From the NCBI GenBank assembly GCA_900620265.3, contig UYNY03000069.1, positions 1-64,000 on the forward strand: a stretch of 64,000 nt of DNA, given 5' to 3'. The notes below the pieces were generated by a model, which did not search any database, was not told the origin of the DNA, and saw only the letters and a list, made by a program, of their open reading frames with translations. Below, piece by piece: positions 8,702-17,885 of the stretch (position 1 is its first letter; every line of letters begins with the position of its first letter). Origin of the DNA: Nitrosopumilaceae archaeon. GTDB lineage: Archaea > Thermoproteota > Nitrososphaeria > Nitrososphaerales > Nitrosopumilaceae. Position numbers and translations under genes: made by a program.

Positions 8702-10933
8702 GTGAACCGGAGGTACGCCACCATCGGGGCCGTCGCGGCGGCCGTCGCGGTGGCGTCGGTGTGGGCCGCGGGCGAGGCGCTCGACGGGGACCGGGACCAC
8801 GCGGTTGCCGGGATGGAGGGGCGCGATGCCTGGGGCAACGGCTGGGATGACAGTTGGGATGACGGCGGGGATTACGGCCGGGATTACGGCATGCGGGACG
8901 GCGGCCGGGACGACTATGGCGGCGATGCGCAGGGCGGCTATGAGATGCGGGACGGCTATCGCGACGACTACCACGGCGGCCAGGATCGCGGTGAGATGCA
9001 GGGCGGCTATGGTGATGAGCGCCGCGGCGGCTATGAGATGCGGGACTATCACCGGGGCGACTATCGCGACGGACACGGGGACTATCACGGGGATTATTAC
9101 AGCGACGACCGGGACAGGATGCACGGCGGCTATGGCGACTACCACCGCGGCGATCACGGCATGCGGGGCGGCGACCATGGCAGTTATCATGACGGCATGA
9201 GGTATGGTGACGGACACGGCTACCACGACAGGGATCATGGCGGGTACGGCCACGGTGATCACAACGGGACCGGCATGCACCACGGCAGGATGCACGGCCA
9301 CGGTGATCACAACGGCACCGGCATGCACCACGGCGGCATGCACCACCACATGGACCGCCACATGGACCGCCACCATGATAACGGCGGCTCGTACCACGAC
9401 GGTATGCGCGGCCACGGCGGCGCCCGCCACGCGGAGCCCGTCCAGGGCACCGTCTCGTACTATGTCGAGCCGCTGCCCGGATACTCTACATACGACGCGG
9501 CGGATCTCGAGGGGTTCATAGCGGGGTTCGAGCACGATATGATCACCCTCGAGCGGGCGGGGTCGGCGGGCGAGGCGGACGTCGTAGTCGTGTGGGCCAG
9601 GGACCACCCGGTCATAGCTGACGGCGGGCGCGTGGTGGTGGGCCTCGGCGGCACGTCGTGCGGGGAGTGGCAGCACTATGACTCGTGGAGCGTCACAAAG
9701 CTGGCGTGGCACGGCATCGGGCACGCCCTCGGGTTCCGGCACAGCGGCGACCAGTCCAACATCATGCACCGCCACGTGTACACCCAGTACGAGCGGGACA
9801 GCTCGTTTGACGGCGAGATACCGCCGGGCGCGTACGTCTCTTGGGACTTTTGCACCTCCGGATCCCAGCATATCGAGTACTCGGCGGCGGGCGGGGACGA
9901 CGTCTTTGAGATCTTCGTGCTGGTACCGTCAGACGATCCGGACTCTGACGGCTCCGGCATGTACCACCCGGGGTGCGGCGGGCGCGGCAAGACGTGGCAG
10001 ACGGACTCCGAGACGTGCCAGATAGCCGAGGGCTCGGTGATGGTAATCGACAACATGATGGACCGCCCCGTCCAGGTGTCCGGCCACACGCGCAACGCCA
10101 ACGAGCACCCCGACGTTGACATGGTGTGGGACGCGGGGGAGGCCCGCGCGCGCGGCGGGGACGGCCCGGCGGGCGACCGCGCCGGCATAACCGCCGCCAT
10201 CGACTCGGGCTCCGTCTCCTACTATGTCAGGCCGCTCCCCGAGTACTCTACGTACGATCCGGCCGGCCTTGACGGGCTCATAGCGGGCCTCGGCGGGGAC
10301 GGGTTCTCGCTAGAGCGCGCCGGGACGGGGGACTCTGCCGACATTGTAATCGGGTGGGCGAGGGAGCACGGCGGGTACCATGGGCGCGCCGGCGATGTCA
10401 CCGTCCCGCTCGGCGACTATGAGTGCGGCAGGTGGCTCCACTTTGACGCCGCGGCCGTCACGATGCTGGCGTGGCACCGGATCGGCCACGCGCTGGGGTT
10501 CGCCCACAGCGACGACGCCTCGAACGTCATGCACCGCGACGTGCACACAAGGTACGAGCGGGACCTTGAGTTTGACGGCGTGATGGATCCCGGCTGGTAC
10601 CTCTCGGAGCCGTTCTGCGGCGGCGGGACGCGCCTTGTCGACTTTGAGGCCGACGGCCCCTTTGAGGTCTTCGTGGTGGTGCCCGGCGGCCCCGGCGACG
10701 GAGTCTACCACGGCGGGTGCGGCGCGCGCGGGGAGGCGTGGACGGGCGGCCCGCTCACGTGCGAGGTGAGCGCCGGCTCCGTCCTCATAGTTGCCAGCAT
10801 GGCAGACCGCCCAATCAGGATCAGCGGGCACGTGCAGGACCTTGACGAGGCGCCGGCCGCCGACGTCGCGTGGGACGGCGCGTACGCGCACGGGGAGGAG
10901 CGGCTCGCCCTTGTGCGCGGGCTCTTTGGGTGA
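8702..10933 (+). CDS. Secreted protein with His/Asp/Gly-rich region and two matrixin-like domains lacking the catalytic Glu
   Basis: 743 aa; GTG start 25 nt after cttaaatt (8673). Residues 1-24 look like a signal peptide. Residues ~35-240 are a low-complexity stretch of Gly, Asp, His, Tyr and Arg with repeats such as GHGDHNGTGMHHG, likely to bind metal. Two homologous domains follow (about 250-490 and 500-740), each starting SYYV-PLP-YSTYD. Each has a matrixin-type motif: LAWHGIGHALGFRHS with NIMH, then LAWHRIGHALGFAHS with NVMH. The three zinc His and the Met-turn are kept, but the catalytic Glu of HExxH is Gly in the first and Arg in the second. Proteolysis therefore seems unlikely; zinc or surface binding is inferred. 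Cysteines are paired within each domain. Confidence 0.75.
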   Translation: MNRRYATIGAVAAAVAVASVWAAGEALDGDRDHAVAGMEGRDAWGNGWDDSWDDGGDYGRDYGMRDGGRDDYGGDAQGGYEMRDGYRDDYHGGQDRGEMQGGYGDERRGGYEMRDYHRGDYRDGHGDYHGDYYSDDRDRMHGGYGDYHRGDHGMRGGDHGSYHDGMRYGDGHGYHDRDHGGYGHGDHNGTGMHHGRMHGHGDHNGTGMHHGGMHHHMDRHMDRHHDNGGSYHDGMRGHGGARHAEPVQGTVSYYVEPLPGYSTYDAADLEGFIAGFEHDMITLERAGSAGEADVVVVWARDHPVIADGGRVVVGLGGTSCGEWQHYDSWSVTKLAWHGIGHALGFRHSGDQSNIMHRHVYTQYERDSSFDGEIPPGAYVSWDFCTSGSQHIEYSAAGGDDVFEIFVLVPSDDPDSDGSGMYHPGCGGRGKTWQTDSETCQIAEGSVMVIDNMMDRPVQVSGHTRNANEHPDVDMVWDAGEARARGGDGPAGDRAGITAAIDSGSVSYYVRPLPEYSTYDPAGLDGLIAGLGGDGFSLERAGTGDSADIVIGWAREHGGYHGRAGDVTVPLGDYECGRWLHFDAAAVTMLAWHRIGHALGFAHSDDASNVMHRDVHTRYERDLEFDGVMDPGWYLSEPFCGGGTRLVDFEADGPFEVFVVVPGGPGDGVYHGGCGARGEAWTGGPLTCEVSAGSVLIVASMADRPIRISGHVQDLDEAPAADVAWDGAYAHGEERLALVRGLFG

Positions 10934-10934
10934 C

Positions 10935-11315
10935 ATGCGCGGCGCGGTGACGTCGTTCCTCAGGTGCTCCGGCAGGTTCCTCATACTGCGCCGCAGCGAC
11001 ATGGTGGACATGCCGGGCCTCTGGGCCGGGGTGAGCGGGGGCCTTGAGGGGTGCGAGGAACCGCTGCACAGGGCCAGGACGGAGATACTAGAGGAGACCG
11101 GCAAGGAGGACGTGCGGCTTGCGGGCCGTGCAGACCCGTGCACGGTGGAGGCCGGCGGCGGCACGTGGCTCATACACCCGTTCCTCTTTGAGGCGGCCGG
11201 CACGGGCGTGCGCCTGAACTGGGAGAACGACGAGTACAGGTGGGTGCGCCGTGAGGAGATCAACTCGTACGAGACGGTCCCGCGCCTGGCCGAGATCCTT
11301 GGGACCCTCCTCTAG
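10935..11315 (+). CDS. Nudix hydrolase
   Basis: 126 aa. The Nudix box runs GGLEGCEEPLHRARTEILEETG; the metal-binding Glu cluster EILEETG is intact, though the canonical Arg before it is Thr. Such enzymes split nucleoside diphosphates linked to another group; the substrate cannot be read. The ATG lies 2 nt after the stop of the large secreted-protein gene, so it is probably cotranscribed with it. Its end faces the decayed antitoxin-like gene on the other strand. Confidence 0.8.
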   Translation: MRGAVTSFLRCSGRFLILRRSDMVDMPGLWAGVSGGLEGCEEPLHRARTEILEETGKEDVRLAGRADPCTVEAGGGTWLIHPFLFEAAGTGVRLNWENDEYRWVRREEINSYETVPRLAEILGTLL

Positions 11316-11411
11316 CCCCGCGGACGCGCCCGCCGGGCGGGGGAACCCACATGCGTACCCGCGGCAGGGCCGCGCGGCATCCGCCCGGCCCCGGCAGGGC
11401 CCGTAAACCGG

Positions 11412-12078
11412 GCCGCCCCGCGGCCACGTCCGTTTTTCCCCAGATGCGATCTCCCGGACCAGCGACGACAGCCCGCCGGCATGCTCGATGTATTCGGGGA
11501 TCTCCCCGTCACGGACCATGTCCACAAAGTCCACGTATGGCATGCAGGCCACGGTCGCCGACTGCGCAAGCGTGGTCTTTCTCTTTGGCAGGAGGGAGCA
11601 CGCCGCCTCCACCCTGTACTTGCAATAATCCTCGTACGTTTCTGATTTCTTTGTAAATTCAGGATATATTGAGTAAATATATGAGGCGGCCTCCCTGTAA
11701 TCCATGTCGTTCATGAACCCCTTTACGGCGACCATGTGCCCCCTAGTCGATTCGTCCACACTCCCCCATAAGGACTTCGCCTCGTTGATCTTTTTATCCG
11801 CTAGTGCCAGACCGAATTTTTTTTTCGGGTATGCGTACAAGGTTTTCCTGCTTCTTGTTGATATTCATGGCGTCGAACAGCGCCTTGCTGAACGGGCCGT
11901 ATTTCCAGCTTGTGAACCTGAGCCCGGTCTCCTGGCGCCTAGACAGCATGAACATCTGCTTTTGAAACAGCGTATCGCTCGGCACGGGCACGTTGTATGA
12001 GCCGTCCACCGGGGCATATACTAACATGTACGCCATCCTCTCTGCCCCCCTGACGTCCTCCGGTTCCAGCTTCCTCAC
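11412..12078 (-). pseudogene. Frameshifted winged-helix/UPF0175-like antitoxin relative
   Basis: A leaderless GTG at 12078 lies 25 nt from gattttaacc (near 12104). The first frame gives a Panacea/YwgA-like winged helix: LFQKQMFMLSRRQETGLRF then WKYGPFSKALFDAM. At a run of nine A (minus strand, about 11817-11825) the frame must shift to continue as KKKFGLALADKKINEAKSLW, then YIYSIYPEF, RVEAACSLL and AQSATVACMPYVDFVDMV, the same C-terminal layout as the gene at 2001. Removing one A would fuse them. The 3' end runs into GC-rich sequence without a proper stop and has no PIN partner. Base composition is clearly AT-richer than the flanks. Programmed slippage at A9 is possible but decay is likelier. 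Confidence 0.6.
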
Positions 12079-12168
12079 CGATCACGCCCGGGCGCAAGAG
12101 GTTAAAATCCCCGTGCCCGGGCTCCGACGATCCCCCTGCCCCTTGGAGAAAAGCGCGGCTGCCCGTGG

Positions 12169-12447
12169 TCACGCCAGCCCGTCGAGCCTGCGCGCAAGCT
12201 CAAAGTCCCGGGACGTGAGCCCGCCGGCGTCGTGGGTGGACAGGCGCACCGTGATCCTGTTGTAGACGTTGGTCCACTCTGCGTGGTGGTTCATCTCCTC
12301 CATCTCAAAGGCCGCCCTCGACATGAACGCAAAAGCGTCCCTGAACCCGTCGAACTTGAACTCCTTTATGATGGCCGACCCGTCAAGGCCCCAGCCGTCA
12401 AGCCCGGCGAGCGCCTCTGCCGCCTGCCCCTCCGTCATCCTCTCCAT
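12169..12447 (-). CDS. Pterin-4a-carbinolamine dehydratase (PCD/DCoH family)
   Basis: 92 aa. The family signature is clear: FKFDGFRDAFAFMSRAA, then the active-site MNHHAEWTNVYNRITVRLST and the terminal H-D-A-G-G-L-T-x-R-D motif. The enzyme dehydrates 4a-hydroxy-tetrahydropterins; in archaea its true substrate is often unclear. The start at 12447 is 25-30 nt from the shared box at 12469-12484, from which the divergent gene at 12506 is also read. Confidence 0.9.
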   Translation of the reverse strand: MERMTEGQAAEALAGLDGWGLDGSAIIKEFKFDGFRDAFAFMSRAAFEMEEMNHHAEWTNVYNRITVRLSTHDAGGLTSRDFELARRLDGLA

Positions 12448-12468
12448 GCCGCGCCCCCGCGCCCCGCC

Positions 12469-12484
12469 CCGTATAATATATTCG
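12469..12484. promoter_or_regulatory. Bidirectional TATA-like promoter
   Basis: The run cgtataatatattcg is nearly symmetrical and lies about 25 nt from both the ATG at 12447 (minus) and the ATG at 12506 (plus), so one AT-rich core probably serves both leaderless transcripts. Confidence 0.6.
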
Positions 12485-12505
12485 CCCCCGCGCCGCCCGC
12501 GACAC

Positions 12506-13342
12506 ATGGTGGACGCGAGGGCCCACCCCGCGTGGGACTGGGACCTGGGATCCGGGGACCCGCCGCTGGCCGGCCCCCTGCTCGGGGCGGCGCGTGATGC
12601 AGTGTCGTGCGCCTCCCCCGGCGTCGCCGTCGCGTTCTCGGGCGGCGTCGACAGCGCCCTGCTCGCCGTCCTGTGCAGGGACGCGGGGCTGCGGCCCGTG
12701 CTGGTCACGGTCGGGTTCCCCGGATCGCGCGACATGCGGGCCGCCGAGGGCGCCGGCCGCCTGCTTGGCTGCCCGCACGTCTTTGGGAGGATGACCCCGG
12801 GCTCGCTGGCAGAGGCGGCCCGGGGCGCCGGCGATCCCACCACGGTATACAGCCGCGCCGCGTTCGCGCACGTGGCGCGCGCCGCGTCCGGCGCGGGCGC
12901 CGGGGAGATCATCACCGCCAACGGGATCGACGAGCTCTTTTGCGGGTACGACGCGTTCCGGCGTGAGCACCACCTCGGCGGGGCGCACCTGGAGCGCATG
13001 ATGGCGTCCCGGCTCGGGCGCGAGAGGGCGATGCTCGCGGCCGCCTGCGGGGCGCTCGACGTGCCGGCGCTCCACCCTTTCATGTCGGCGCGGTTCGAGG
13101 AGCGCGCCATGCAGGTGCCGGTACACGAGAAGATAACCGGCGGGGACGACGCGTACCGCAAGCACCCTGCCAGGTACGTGGCAATGAGGGCCGGCGTCCC
13201 GCGCACCTACTATACGAGGCTCAAGATCGCGCTCCAGTACGGGACCCGGATATCGGCCGAGCTCAGGAGAGGGCGCGGCGCGCCCTCCGGCACGCCGACC
13301 TGGCAAGGGCGGGGCCCGCGCCAAGGTGCGCCCCCGGCCTGA
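12506..13342 (+). CDS. Asparagine-synthase-like ATP pyrophosphatase
   Basis: 278 aa. The PP-loop AFSGGVDSALLAVL binds ATP, and NGIDELFCGYDAF is the asparagine-synthase DE-E-F-xGY-D motif. There is no N-terminal glutaminase domain, so it would use free ammonia or another amine; family members without the glutaminase domain perform varied amidation or adenylation steps. The last ~25 residues are Arg/Gly/Pro-rich and overlap the 3' end of purB on the other strand by 80 nt, so the C-terminus may be a recent extension. Confidence 0.8.
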   Translation: MVDARAHPAWDWDLGSGDPPLAGPLLGAARDAVSCASPGVAVAFSGGVDSALLAVLCRDAGLRPVLVTVGFPGSRDMRAAEGAGRLLGCPHVFGRMTPGSLAEAARGAGDPTTVYSRAAFAHVARAASGAGAGEIITANGIDELFCGYDAFRREHHLGGAHLERMMASRLGRERAMLAAACGALDVPALHPFMSARFEERAMQVPVHEKITGGDDAYRKHPARYVAMRAGVPRTYYTRLKIALQYGTRISAELRRGRGAPSGTPTWQGRGPRQGAPPA

Positions 13343-14612
13343 ATATCCGCGATATGCCGGCCCTGCCGAGCCCCGCGAACGCGGCATCGGCCGCCAGCGC
13401 GTCGGCAAACGCGGTGCCGGATCTTGACGCCTCGAACGCCACGCGCTGCACGTCCCTGTAGGCCTCCATCCTCGGCACGCCCCTCTTTATCATGGCCTCC
13501 AGGACGAACTCTGCGAATATCTGGCCGCCCGTGGCCCAGATGTTCGAGGCGATCCTCCCGTCGTGGATGCTCATCCCTGCCACGACGGCCGCCATCGTGT
13601 TTGCCATGTCGTCAAGCAGTATCGAGGCGGTGGGTATGGTGAACCTCTCGTTGGCCGAGTTTGAGAGGTCGCGCTCGTGCCATAGCGGCACGTTCTCAAG
13701 GGATACCTGGACCTGGGCGCGCAGCAGCCTCGAGAGCGACGTGACGCGCTCGCTCTTTATGGGGTTGCGCTTTACCGGGACGGCGCTGCTCCCCATCTGC
13801 CCCCTCGCGAACCTCTCTGACACCTCTGCGATCTCTGTCCTCTGCAGGTTCCTCACCTCGGTGGCGATCCTCTCTAGCGTGGATCCGGCGAGCGCCAGGC
13901 AAAAGACGTACTCTGCGTGCCTCTCGCGCGGGACGACCTGGGTAGCGGCGTCGGCCGGTGACAGCCCCAGCTCGGCGGCCGCCAGCGACTGGACGCGCGG
14001 CGCGGCCGCGCCCATCAGCGAGCCGGTCCCCACGACGCCGAGCGTCTTGCATACGAGCGACCTCCTTCCCATCTGGGCCATCCTCTCGACGTGCGCCGCG
14101 CACTCTGTCGCCCAGTTTGCGAACCGGAGCCCGAACGGCACGATGCTGGCGTGCTGCCCGTGCGTCCTCCCGACCGCGGGGACGGCGGCATACCTCTCGG
14201 CAATGTCTGCTAGCGCGAGCCCGAGGCGCGAGATCCTCCCGGTGATGACTGCGAGCGCGTCGCGCATCTGCATCGACGTGGCAGTGTCCACGAGGTCGGC
14301 GCTCGTCAGCCCGTAGTGGACCCACGGCCTGGCCGGCGCCGGGCACGCCATTGACAGCGCCTCCACGAGCGCCGCCGTGTCGTGCCCGCTCCTCTCCTCT
14401 AGCTTTTTTATCCTGGCCGCGGTCACCCTTCCCGACGCGGCGGCCCTCCTGATCGACGCGGCCGCGCCCCTCGGTATCATGCCGATCCTGCCCTGGGCCC
14501 GGGCGACTGCCCCCTCGACGCGCAGCTGGCAGTCGACCCTGGCCTGCTCGCCGAATATCCTCGTCATCTCCGGCGTGCCGTACCTGCCGCCGTCTATGGG
14601 GAGTATCGCCAA
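13263..14612 (-). CDS. purB: Adenylosuccinate lyase
   Basis: 449 aa. Catalyses two steps of purine synthesis: release of fumarate from SAICAR and from adenylosuccinate. Landmarks are the N-terminal DGGRYGTPEM, the general-acid region GRTHGQHASIVPFG, and the fumarase-superfamily signature GSSAVPVKRNPIKSERV with its flexible catalytic Ser. Start is TTG, 25 nt from a ttattt box near 14640. purA, the preceding step in AMP formation, is at 38541. The C-terminal ~15 residues are Arg/Ala-rich and overlap the convergent gene. Confidence 0.93.
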   Translation of the reverse strand: MAILPIDGGRYGTPEMTRIFGEQARVDCQLRVEGAVARAQGRIGMIPRGAAASIRRAAASGRVTAARIKKLEERSGHDTAALVEALSMACPAPARPWVHYGLTSADLVDTATSMQMRDALAVITGRISRLGLALADIAERYAAVPAVGRTHGQHASIVPFGLRFANWATECAAHVERMAQMGRRSLVCKTLGVVGTGSLMGAAAPRVQSLAAAELGLSPADAATQVVPRERHAEYVFCLALAGSTLERIATEVRNLQRTEIAEVSERFARGQMGSSAVPVKRNPIKSERVTSLSRLLRAQVQVSLENVPLWHERDLSNSANERFTIPTASILLDDMANTMAAVVAGMSIHDGRIASNIWATGGQIFAEFVLEAMIKRGVPRMEAYRDVQRVAFEASRSGTAFADALAADAAFAGLGRAGISRIFRPGAHLGAGPALARSACRRARRALS

Positions 14613-14685
14613 CTTGGGGGCGCGCGCCCCCGGTTGGCAAATAAACCTAGCCCCGCGCGCAGGTATGCCGGATCCGTCCCGACGA

Positions 14686-14859
14686 TCAGAACGGAAGGGA
14701 CTCGTGCAGGGCCTTGATCTCGGCGTATGTCACGGGCCTCGTCTTTTCGTTCATTGCCCTGAACGCGTTCATCATCTCGGTGTCAGCATCAGTCCAGACC
14801 AGCTCCTCGGCAGTCCAGCCCACGCCGTCGTCCCAGCCCCTGTGCGCCGCCGTCTCCAT
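14686..14859 (-). CDS. Small conserved-looking protein, unknown function
   Basis: 57 aa starting METAAHRGWDDG. An in-frame ATG lies eight codons earlier, but it falls inside the TATA-like cttaaat (14881-14888), whose spacing predicts a leaderless start at 14859. Composition is acidic with Trp-rich GWDDGVGWTAEELVW and a helical end (TYAEIKALHESLPF). No motif recognised. It has its own promoter and lies 73 nt upstream of purB on the same strand. Confidence 0.5.
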   Translation of the reverse strand: METAAHRGWDDGVGWTAEELVWTDADTEMMNAFRAMNEKTRPVTYAEIKALHESLPF

Positions 14860-14944
14860 GGCGGGCTCCCGCGGGATCTCCATTTAAGCCTTGGTCGGAT
14901 CCGTGCCCCGCCCCGGGGATCCCCCGCGGCGGCCTGACGCGCCA

Positions 14945-16078
14945 CTATCCGAGCACGGCCGCCATCTCCGGGGCCCTGTAGGCCTTTTTGCCCCTGACCT
15001 GGCCGATCGCCTCCAGTATCCCCGCGTCAAGCAGCGCCTGCACGGCGTTCCTGGCCGTCGGGTACGACGTGCCAAGGTACGACTGCGCCCTCGGGATCGT
15101 GACGAACGGGTTCTCCACGAGGCAGCCGGCCAGCCGTACCGGCCTGGCACCTGCCCCCCTCCGCTCCAGCAGGACCCTGTATCCCCTGTGGATCTCCCGC
15201 ATCCTGCCGATGCTCCTTATCGTGGAGCACGCCCGCGCGGCGAACGCCTCGAGGAAGAACGATATCCAGCCCTCCCAGTCGCCCCTCTGGCTCACGGCCA
15301 AAAGCCCGCCATAGTACCGCGGCAGGTTCTCCTCAAAGTATGCGCTCAGGTACAGCAGCGGTACCGGCATGAGCCCCGCCTCGCGCAGGATCAGCGGGAG
15401 CAGCAGCCTCCCCGTCCTCCCGTTCCCGTCGCGGAACGGGTGTATCGCCTCGAACTGGTAGTGCGCCACGGCGCACTTTACGAGCGGCGATATGTCGTGC
15501 TCTTTTCCGACAAACTCCTCCAGATCCGCCAGCAGGCCCGGCACGCGGTCCGGGGGCGGCGGCGTATACACGATCCTTCGGCCGGAGACGATCCAGTTCT
15601 GCACGTCGCGCAGCCTGCCCGGCGTCCTGTCCCCGCCGCGCACCCCCGTCATGATCTCCCGGTGCGCGCCAAGTACCAGCCCCGTGCCGATCCTGCCGCC
15701 GGCCCCGACCCTCTCCAGCGCCGCGTCCTGCGCCCGTGCGCAGTTTGCCACCTCGCGCAGCCGTATCTCCTCTGCCTCCTCCGGCTCGCCGGCGACCTCG
15801 CTCCTGTCCAGGTCCCCAAGTGACGCGGCGGTCCCCTCGATCCTCGAGCTGTGCACGGCCTCCGCCTTTAGGTGGGCCCGGACGAGCGGGCGGGGGTCGG
15901 CAAGCGCCTCCCCGATCCCGCCCAGGCGCGCCACGTTCCTCTCCGCCACCACTGCCAGCCCCACCAGCTCCCTGTCAAGATTGATGCTGGGCGGGAGCCT
16001 TCTTGGGACGAACGCAAGCCTGCCGTCCCCGATCTCCTCGAGACTGCCGTTCGGGCTTGTAAACTCCTTCCTGTCCAC
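14945..16078 (-). CDS. Fic-domain protein with N-terminal inhibitory helix and C-terminal winged helix
   Basis: 377 aa from the GTG at 16078, about 26 nt after a ttaataatt box. The Fic core motif is perfect: HPFRDGNGRTGR, so AMP transfer to a protein hydroxyl is plausible. Upstream, SSRIEGT fits the class II (S/T)xxxE(G/N) inhibitory helix that blocks ATP binding in cis, implying the enzyme is normally off. The last ~60 residues form a winged-helix (IPRAQSYLGTSYPTARNAVQ), typical of stand-alone Fic proteins that may read DNA or partners. No FicA-like antitoxin gene adjoins it. The AT-rich upstream region holds a strong inverted repeat. Confidence 0.88.
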   Translation of the reverse strand: MDRKEFTSPNGSLEEIGDGRLAFVPRRLPPSINLDRELVGLAVVAERNVARLGGIGEALADPRPLVRAHLKAEAVHSSRIEGTAASLGDLDRSEVAGEPEEAEEIRLREVANCARAQDAALERVGAGGRIGTGLVLGAHREIMTGVRGGDRTPGRLRDVQNWIVSGRRIVYTPPPPDRVPGLLADLEEFVGKEHDISPLVKCAVAHYQFEAIHPFRDGNGRTGRLLLPLILREAGLMPVPLLYLSAYFEENLPRYYGGLLAVSQRGDWEGWISFFLEAFAARACSTIRSIGRMREIHRGYRVLLERRGAGARPVRLAGCLVENPFVTIPRAQSYLGTSYPTARNAVQALLDAGILEAIGQVRGKKAYRAPEMAAVLG

Positions 16079-16442
16079 GGGCAGCCCCCGTGCCAAAATT
16101 ATTAAAGTTTTTGTGGTATTTTTTAATAAAACCCATGAAATCCATGCCTGTTAAATACAAGGCGCGATTCTTTAATTGATTGCCGGTCCATTAAAGTTTC
16201 TTTAATGGTCCTGGCCCCGATTAAAAAAATGGCCGTCTTCTTAACATCCCGGTACGCCCGGGCACGGGCGGCCCCGCCACGGATCCATGGGTGGGTGGCA
16301 GGGGCGCGGCACCGGCCCGGCCGCGGCCGGCGGGGCCCGGGGGATGGAACGGATCCGGGGGCTCAAGACCGCCCGGATCCCCGCCGGATCCGCCGGATCC
16401 GCCATAATTGGTTTAAATTGGAACCCGGGGCCGCGCGGCAAA
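16079..16442. other. AT-rich intergenic region between divergent fic and rtcB
   Basis: 364 bp without a gene. The left part (16098-16250) is strikingly AT-rich and repeats the words ttaaag and ttaaat several times; it holds the fic promoter and the inverted repeat at 16188-16208. The right part is GC-rich, with repeated gccggatccg words around 16376-16400, and ends with the rtcB TATA-like gtttaaatt near 16411. Confidence 0.6.
16188..16208. promoter_or_regulatory. Perfect inverted repeat, possible operator
   Basis: Two perfect 9-nt arms, ccattaaag and ctttaatgg, are separated by ttt. It lies about 110 nt upstream of the fic start and far from rtcB. The arms are AT-rich and there is no T-tract after the hairpin, so a protein-binding operator is favoured over a terminator. 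Confidence 0.45.
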
Positions 16443-17885
16443 ATGGAGCCCCCGCGCCAGATATCGGAGAACCAGTACCAGATTGATCCCGTGGCGGGAT
16501 CCGGGATGCAGGTGCCCGTCCGCATCTATGCCGATCCCGCGCTGCTAGCCAAGATGCTCACCGACCGCACCATCTCGCAGGCAAGGAACGTGGCGTGCAT
16601 ACCCGGGACGGTCGGCCACAGCATCGTGCTGCCGGACGGGCACGAGGGGTACGGGTTCCCCGTCGGCGGGGTGGCCGCGATGGACGCCGAGGAGGGGATG
16701 ATAAGCCCCGGCGGCGTCGGGTACGACATCAACTGCGGCGTGCGCCTCGTGCGCACAAACCTAGAGGCAAAGGACGTCCGCCCGAGGCTGGCAGGACTCG
16801 TTGACGACCTCTTTAACTCCGTGCCGACCGGCGTGGGTTCAAAGGGGTCGGTGCGCCTGTCCGGCTCCGACCTTGACGAGGCGCTCGTGGGCGGCGCCTC
16901 GTGGGCCGTCGAGAACGGGTACGGGACGCGCCGCGACGCAGAGTCGTGCGAGGAGGGCGGCAGCATCGAGGGCGCGGAGCCGGGGCTGCTCTCCGAGCGC
17001 GCAAGAAAGCGCGGCGCGCCGCAGCTTGGCAGCCTCGGATCGGGGAACCACTTCCTCGAGGTGCAGGTGGTCGACCAGGTGCATGACGAGGAGGCCGCAT
17101 CCCGCATGGGCCTCTCCCTCGGGACGGTGGCCGTCCTCATACACTGCGGCTCGAGGGGGCTCGGGCACCAGGTCTGCAGCGACCACCTGCGCGCGGCCGA
17201 GGCGGCCATGCCAAAGTACGGGATTGACCTTCCGGACCGCGAGCTTGCATGCGTCCCGGCAGCGTCCGAGGAGGGCAGCTCGTACAGGGGCGCCATGTTC
17301 GCCGCGCTCAACTTTGCGTGGTGCAACCGCCAGATGCTGACCCACGGGGCGAGGCGCTCCTTTGAGCGCGTCTTTGGAATGTCCGAGGCCGACCTCGGGA
17401 TGGACCTGGTCTATGACGTGGCGCACAACATTGCAAAGGTGGAGCGGCACGAGGTCGGCGGGTCCATGCGCGACCTTGTGGTGCACCGCAAGGGCGCCAC
17501 GCGGGCGTTCCCGGCAGGCCGCGACGAGCTGCCCGCCAGGTACCGGGACATCGGGCAGCCGGTGCTCGTCCCCGGATCCATGGGGACGGCAAGCTGGGTG
17601 CTGCTCGGCCAGCCCGGCTCGATGGGGCTCAGCTTTGGGTCCACCGCGCACGGGGCGGGCCGCATGATGTCAAGGTCAAAGGCGAGGCGCAACTATACGG
17701 AGGAGGGCGTCAAGAGGTCGCTCAGCGAGAGGGGCGTGGTGGTACGATCCCTTACGCGGGACGGGGTCGTGGAGGAGACTCCCGAGGCGTACAAGGATGT
17801 GGACGCGGTGGTCGAGGTGTCACACTCGCTCGGGATCGCAACAAAGGTGGCCCGGCTGGTGCCGGCGGGGGTGATAAAGGGCTGA
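16443..17885 (+). CDS. rtcB: RNA-splicing ligase RtcB
   Basis: 480 aa, standard length. RtcB joins 2',3'-cyclic phosphate and 5'-OH RNA ends using GTP and Mn2+, and in archaea ligates tRNA exons. Key residues are in place: SPGGVGYDINCGVRL with the metal-binding Cys, LIHCGSRGLGHQ, and the guanylylated His in STAHGAGRMMSR. ATG start 28-30 nt after gtttaaatt. The downstream PDCD5 gene overlaps its stop codon. Confidence 0.95.
   Translation: MEPPRQISENQYQIDPVAGSGMQVPVRIYADPALLAKMLTDRTISQARNVACIPGTVGHSIVLPDGHEGYGFPVGGVAAMDAEEGMISPGGVGYDINCGVRLVRTNLEAKDVRPRLAGLVDDLFNSVPTGVGSKGSVRLSGSDLDEALVGGASWAVENGYGTRRDAESCEEGGSIEGAEPGLLSERARKRGAPQLGSLGSGNHFLEVQVVDQVHDEEAASRMGLSLGTVAVLIHCGSRGLGHQVCSDHLRAAEAAMPKYGIDLPDRELACVPAASEEGSSYRGAMFAALNFAWCNRQMLTHGARRSFERVFGMSEADLGMDLVYDVAHNIAKVERHEVGGSMRDLVVHRKGATRAFPAGRDELPARYRDIGQPVLVPGSMGTASWVLLGQPGSMGLSFGSTAHGAGRMMSRSKARRNYTEEGVKRSLSERGVVVRSLTRDGVVEETPEAYKDVDAVVEVSHSLGIATKVARLVPAGVIKG

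Noticed and set aside
8474-9871. Minus-strand open frame rich in Val/Ala/His
   Set aside because: Mirror of the His/Asp/Gly-repeat coding region on the plus strand.
11088-11411. C-terminal extension of the antitoxin-like frame into the Nudix gene
   Set aside because: The residues beyond the AT-rich segment are antisense of the Nudix coding sequence and show no family similarity.
12398-13408. Minus-strand frame across the asparagine-synthase-like gene
   Set aside because: Runs antisense over a gene with clear PP-loop motifs; translation is Arg/Pro/Gly noise.
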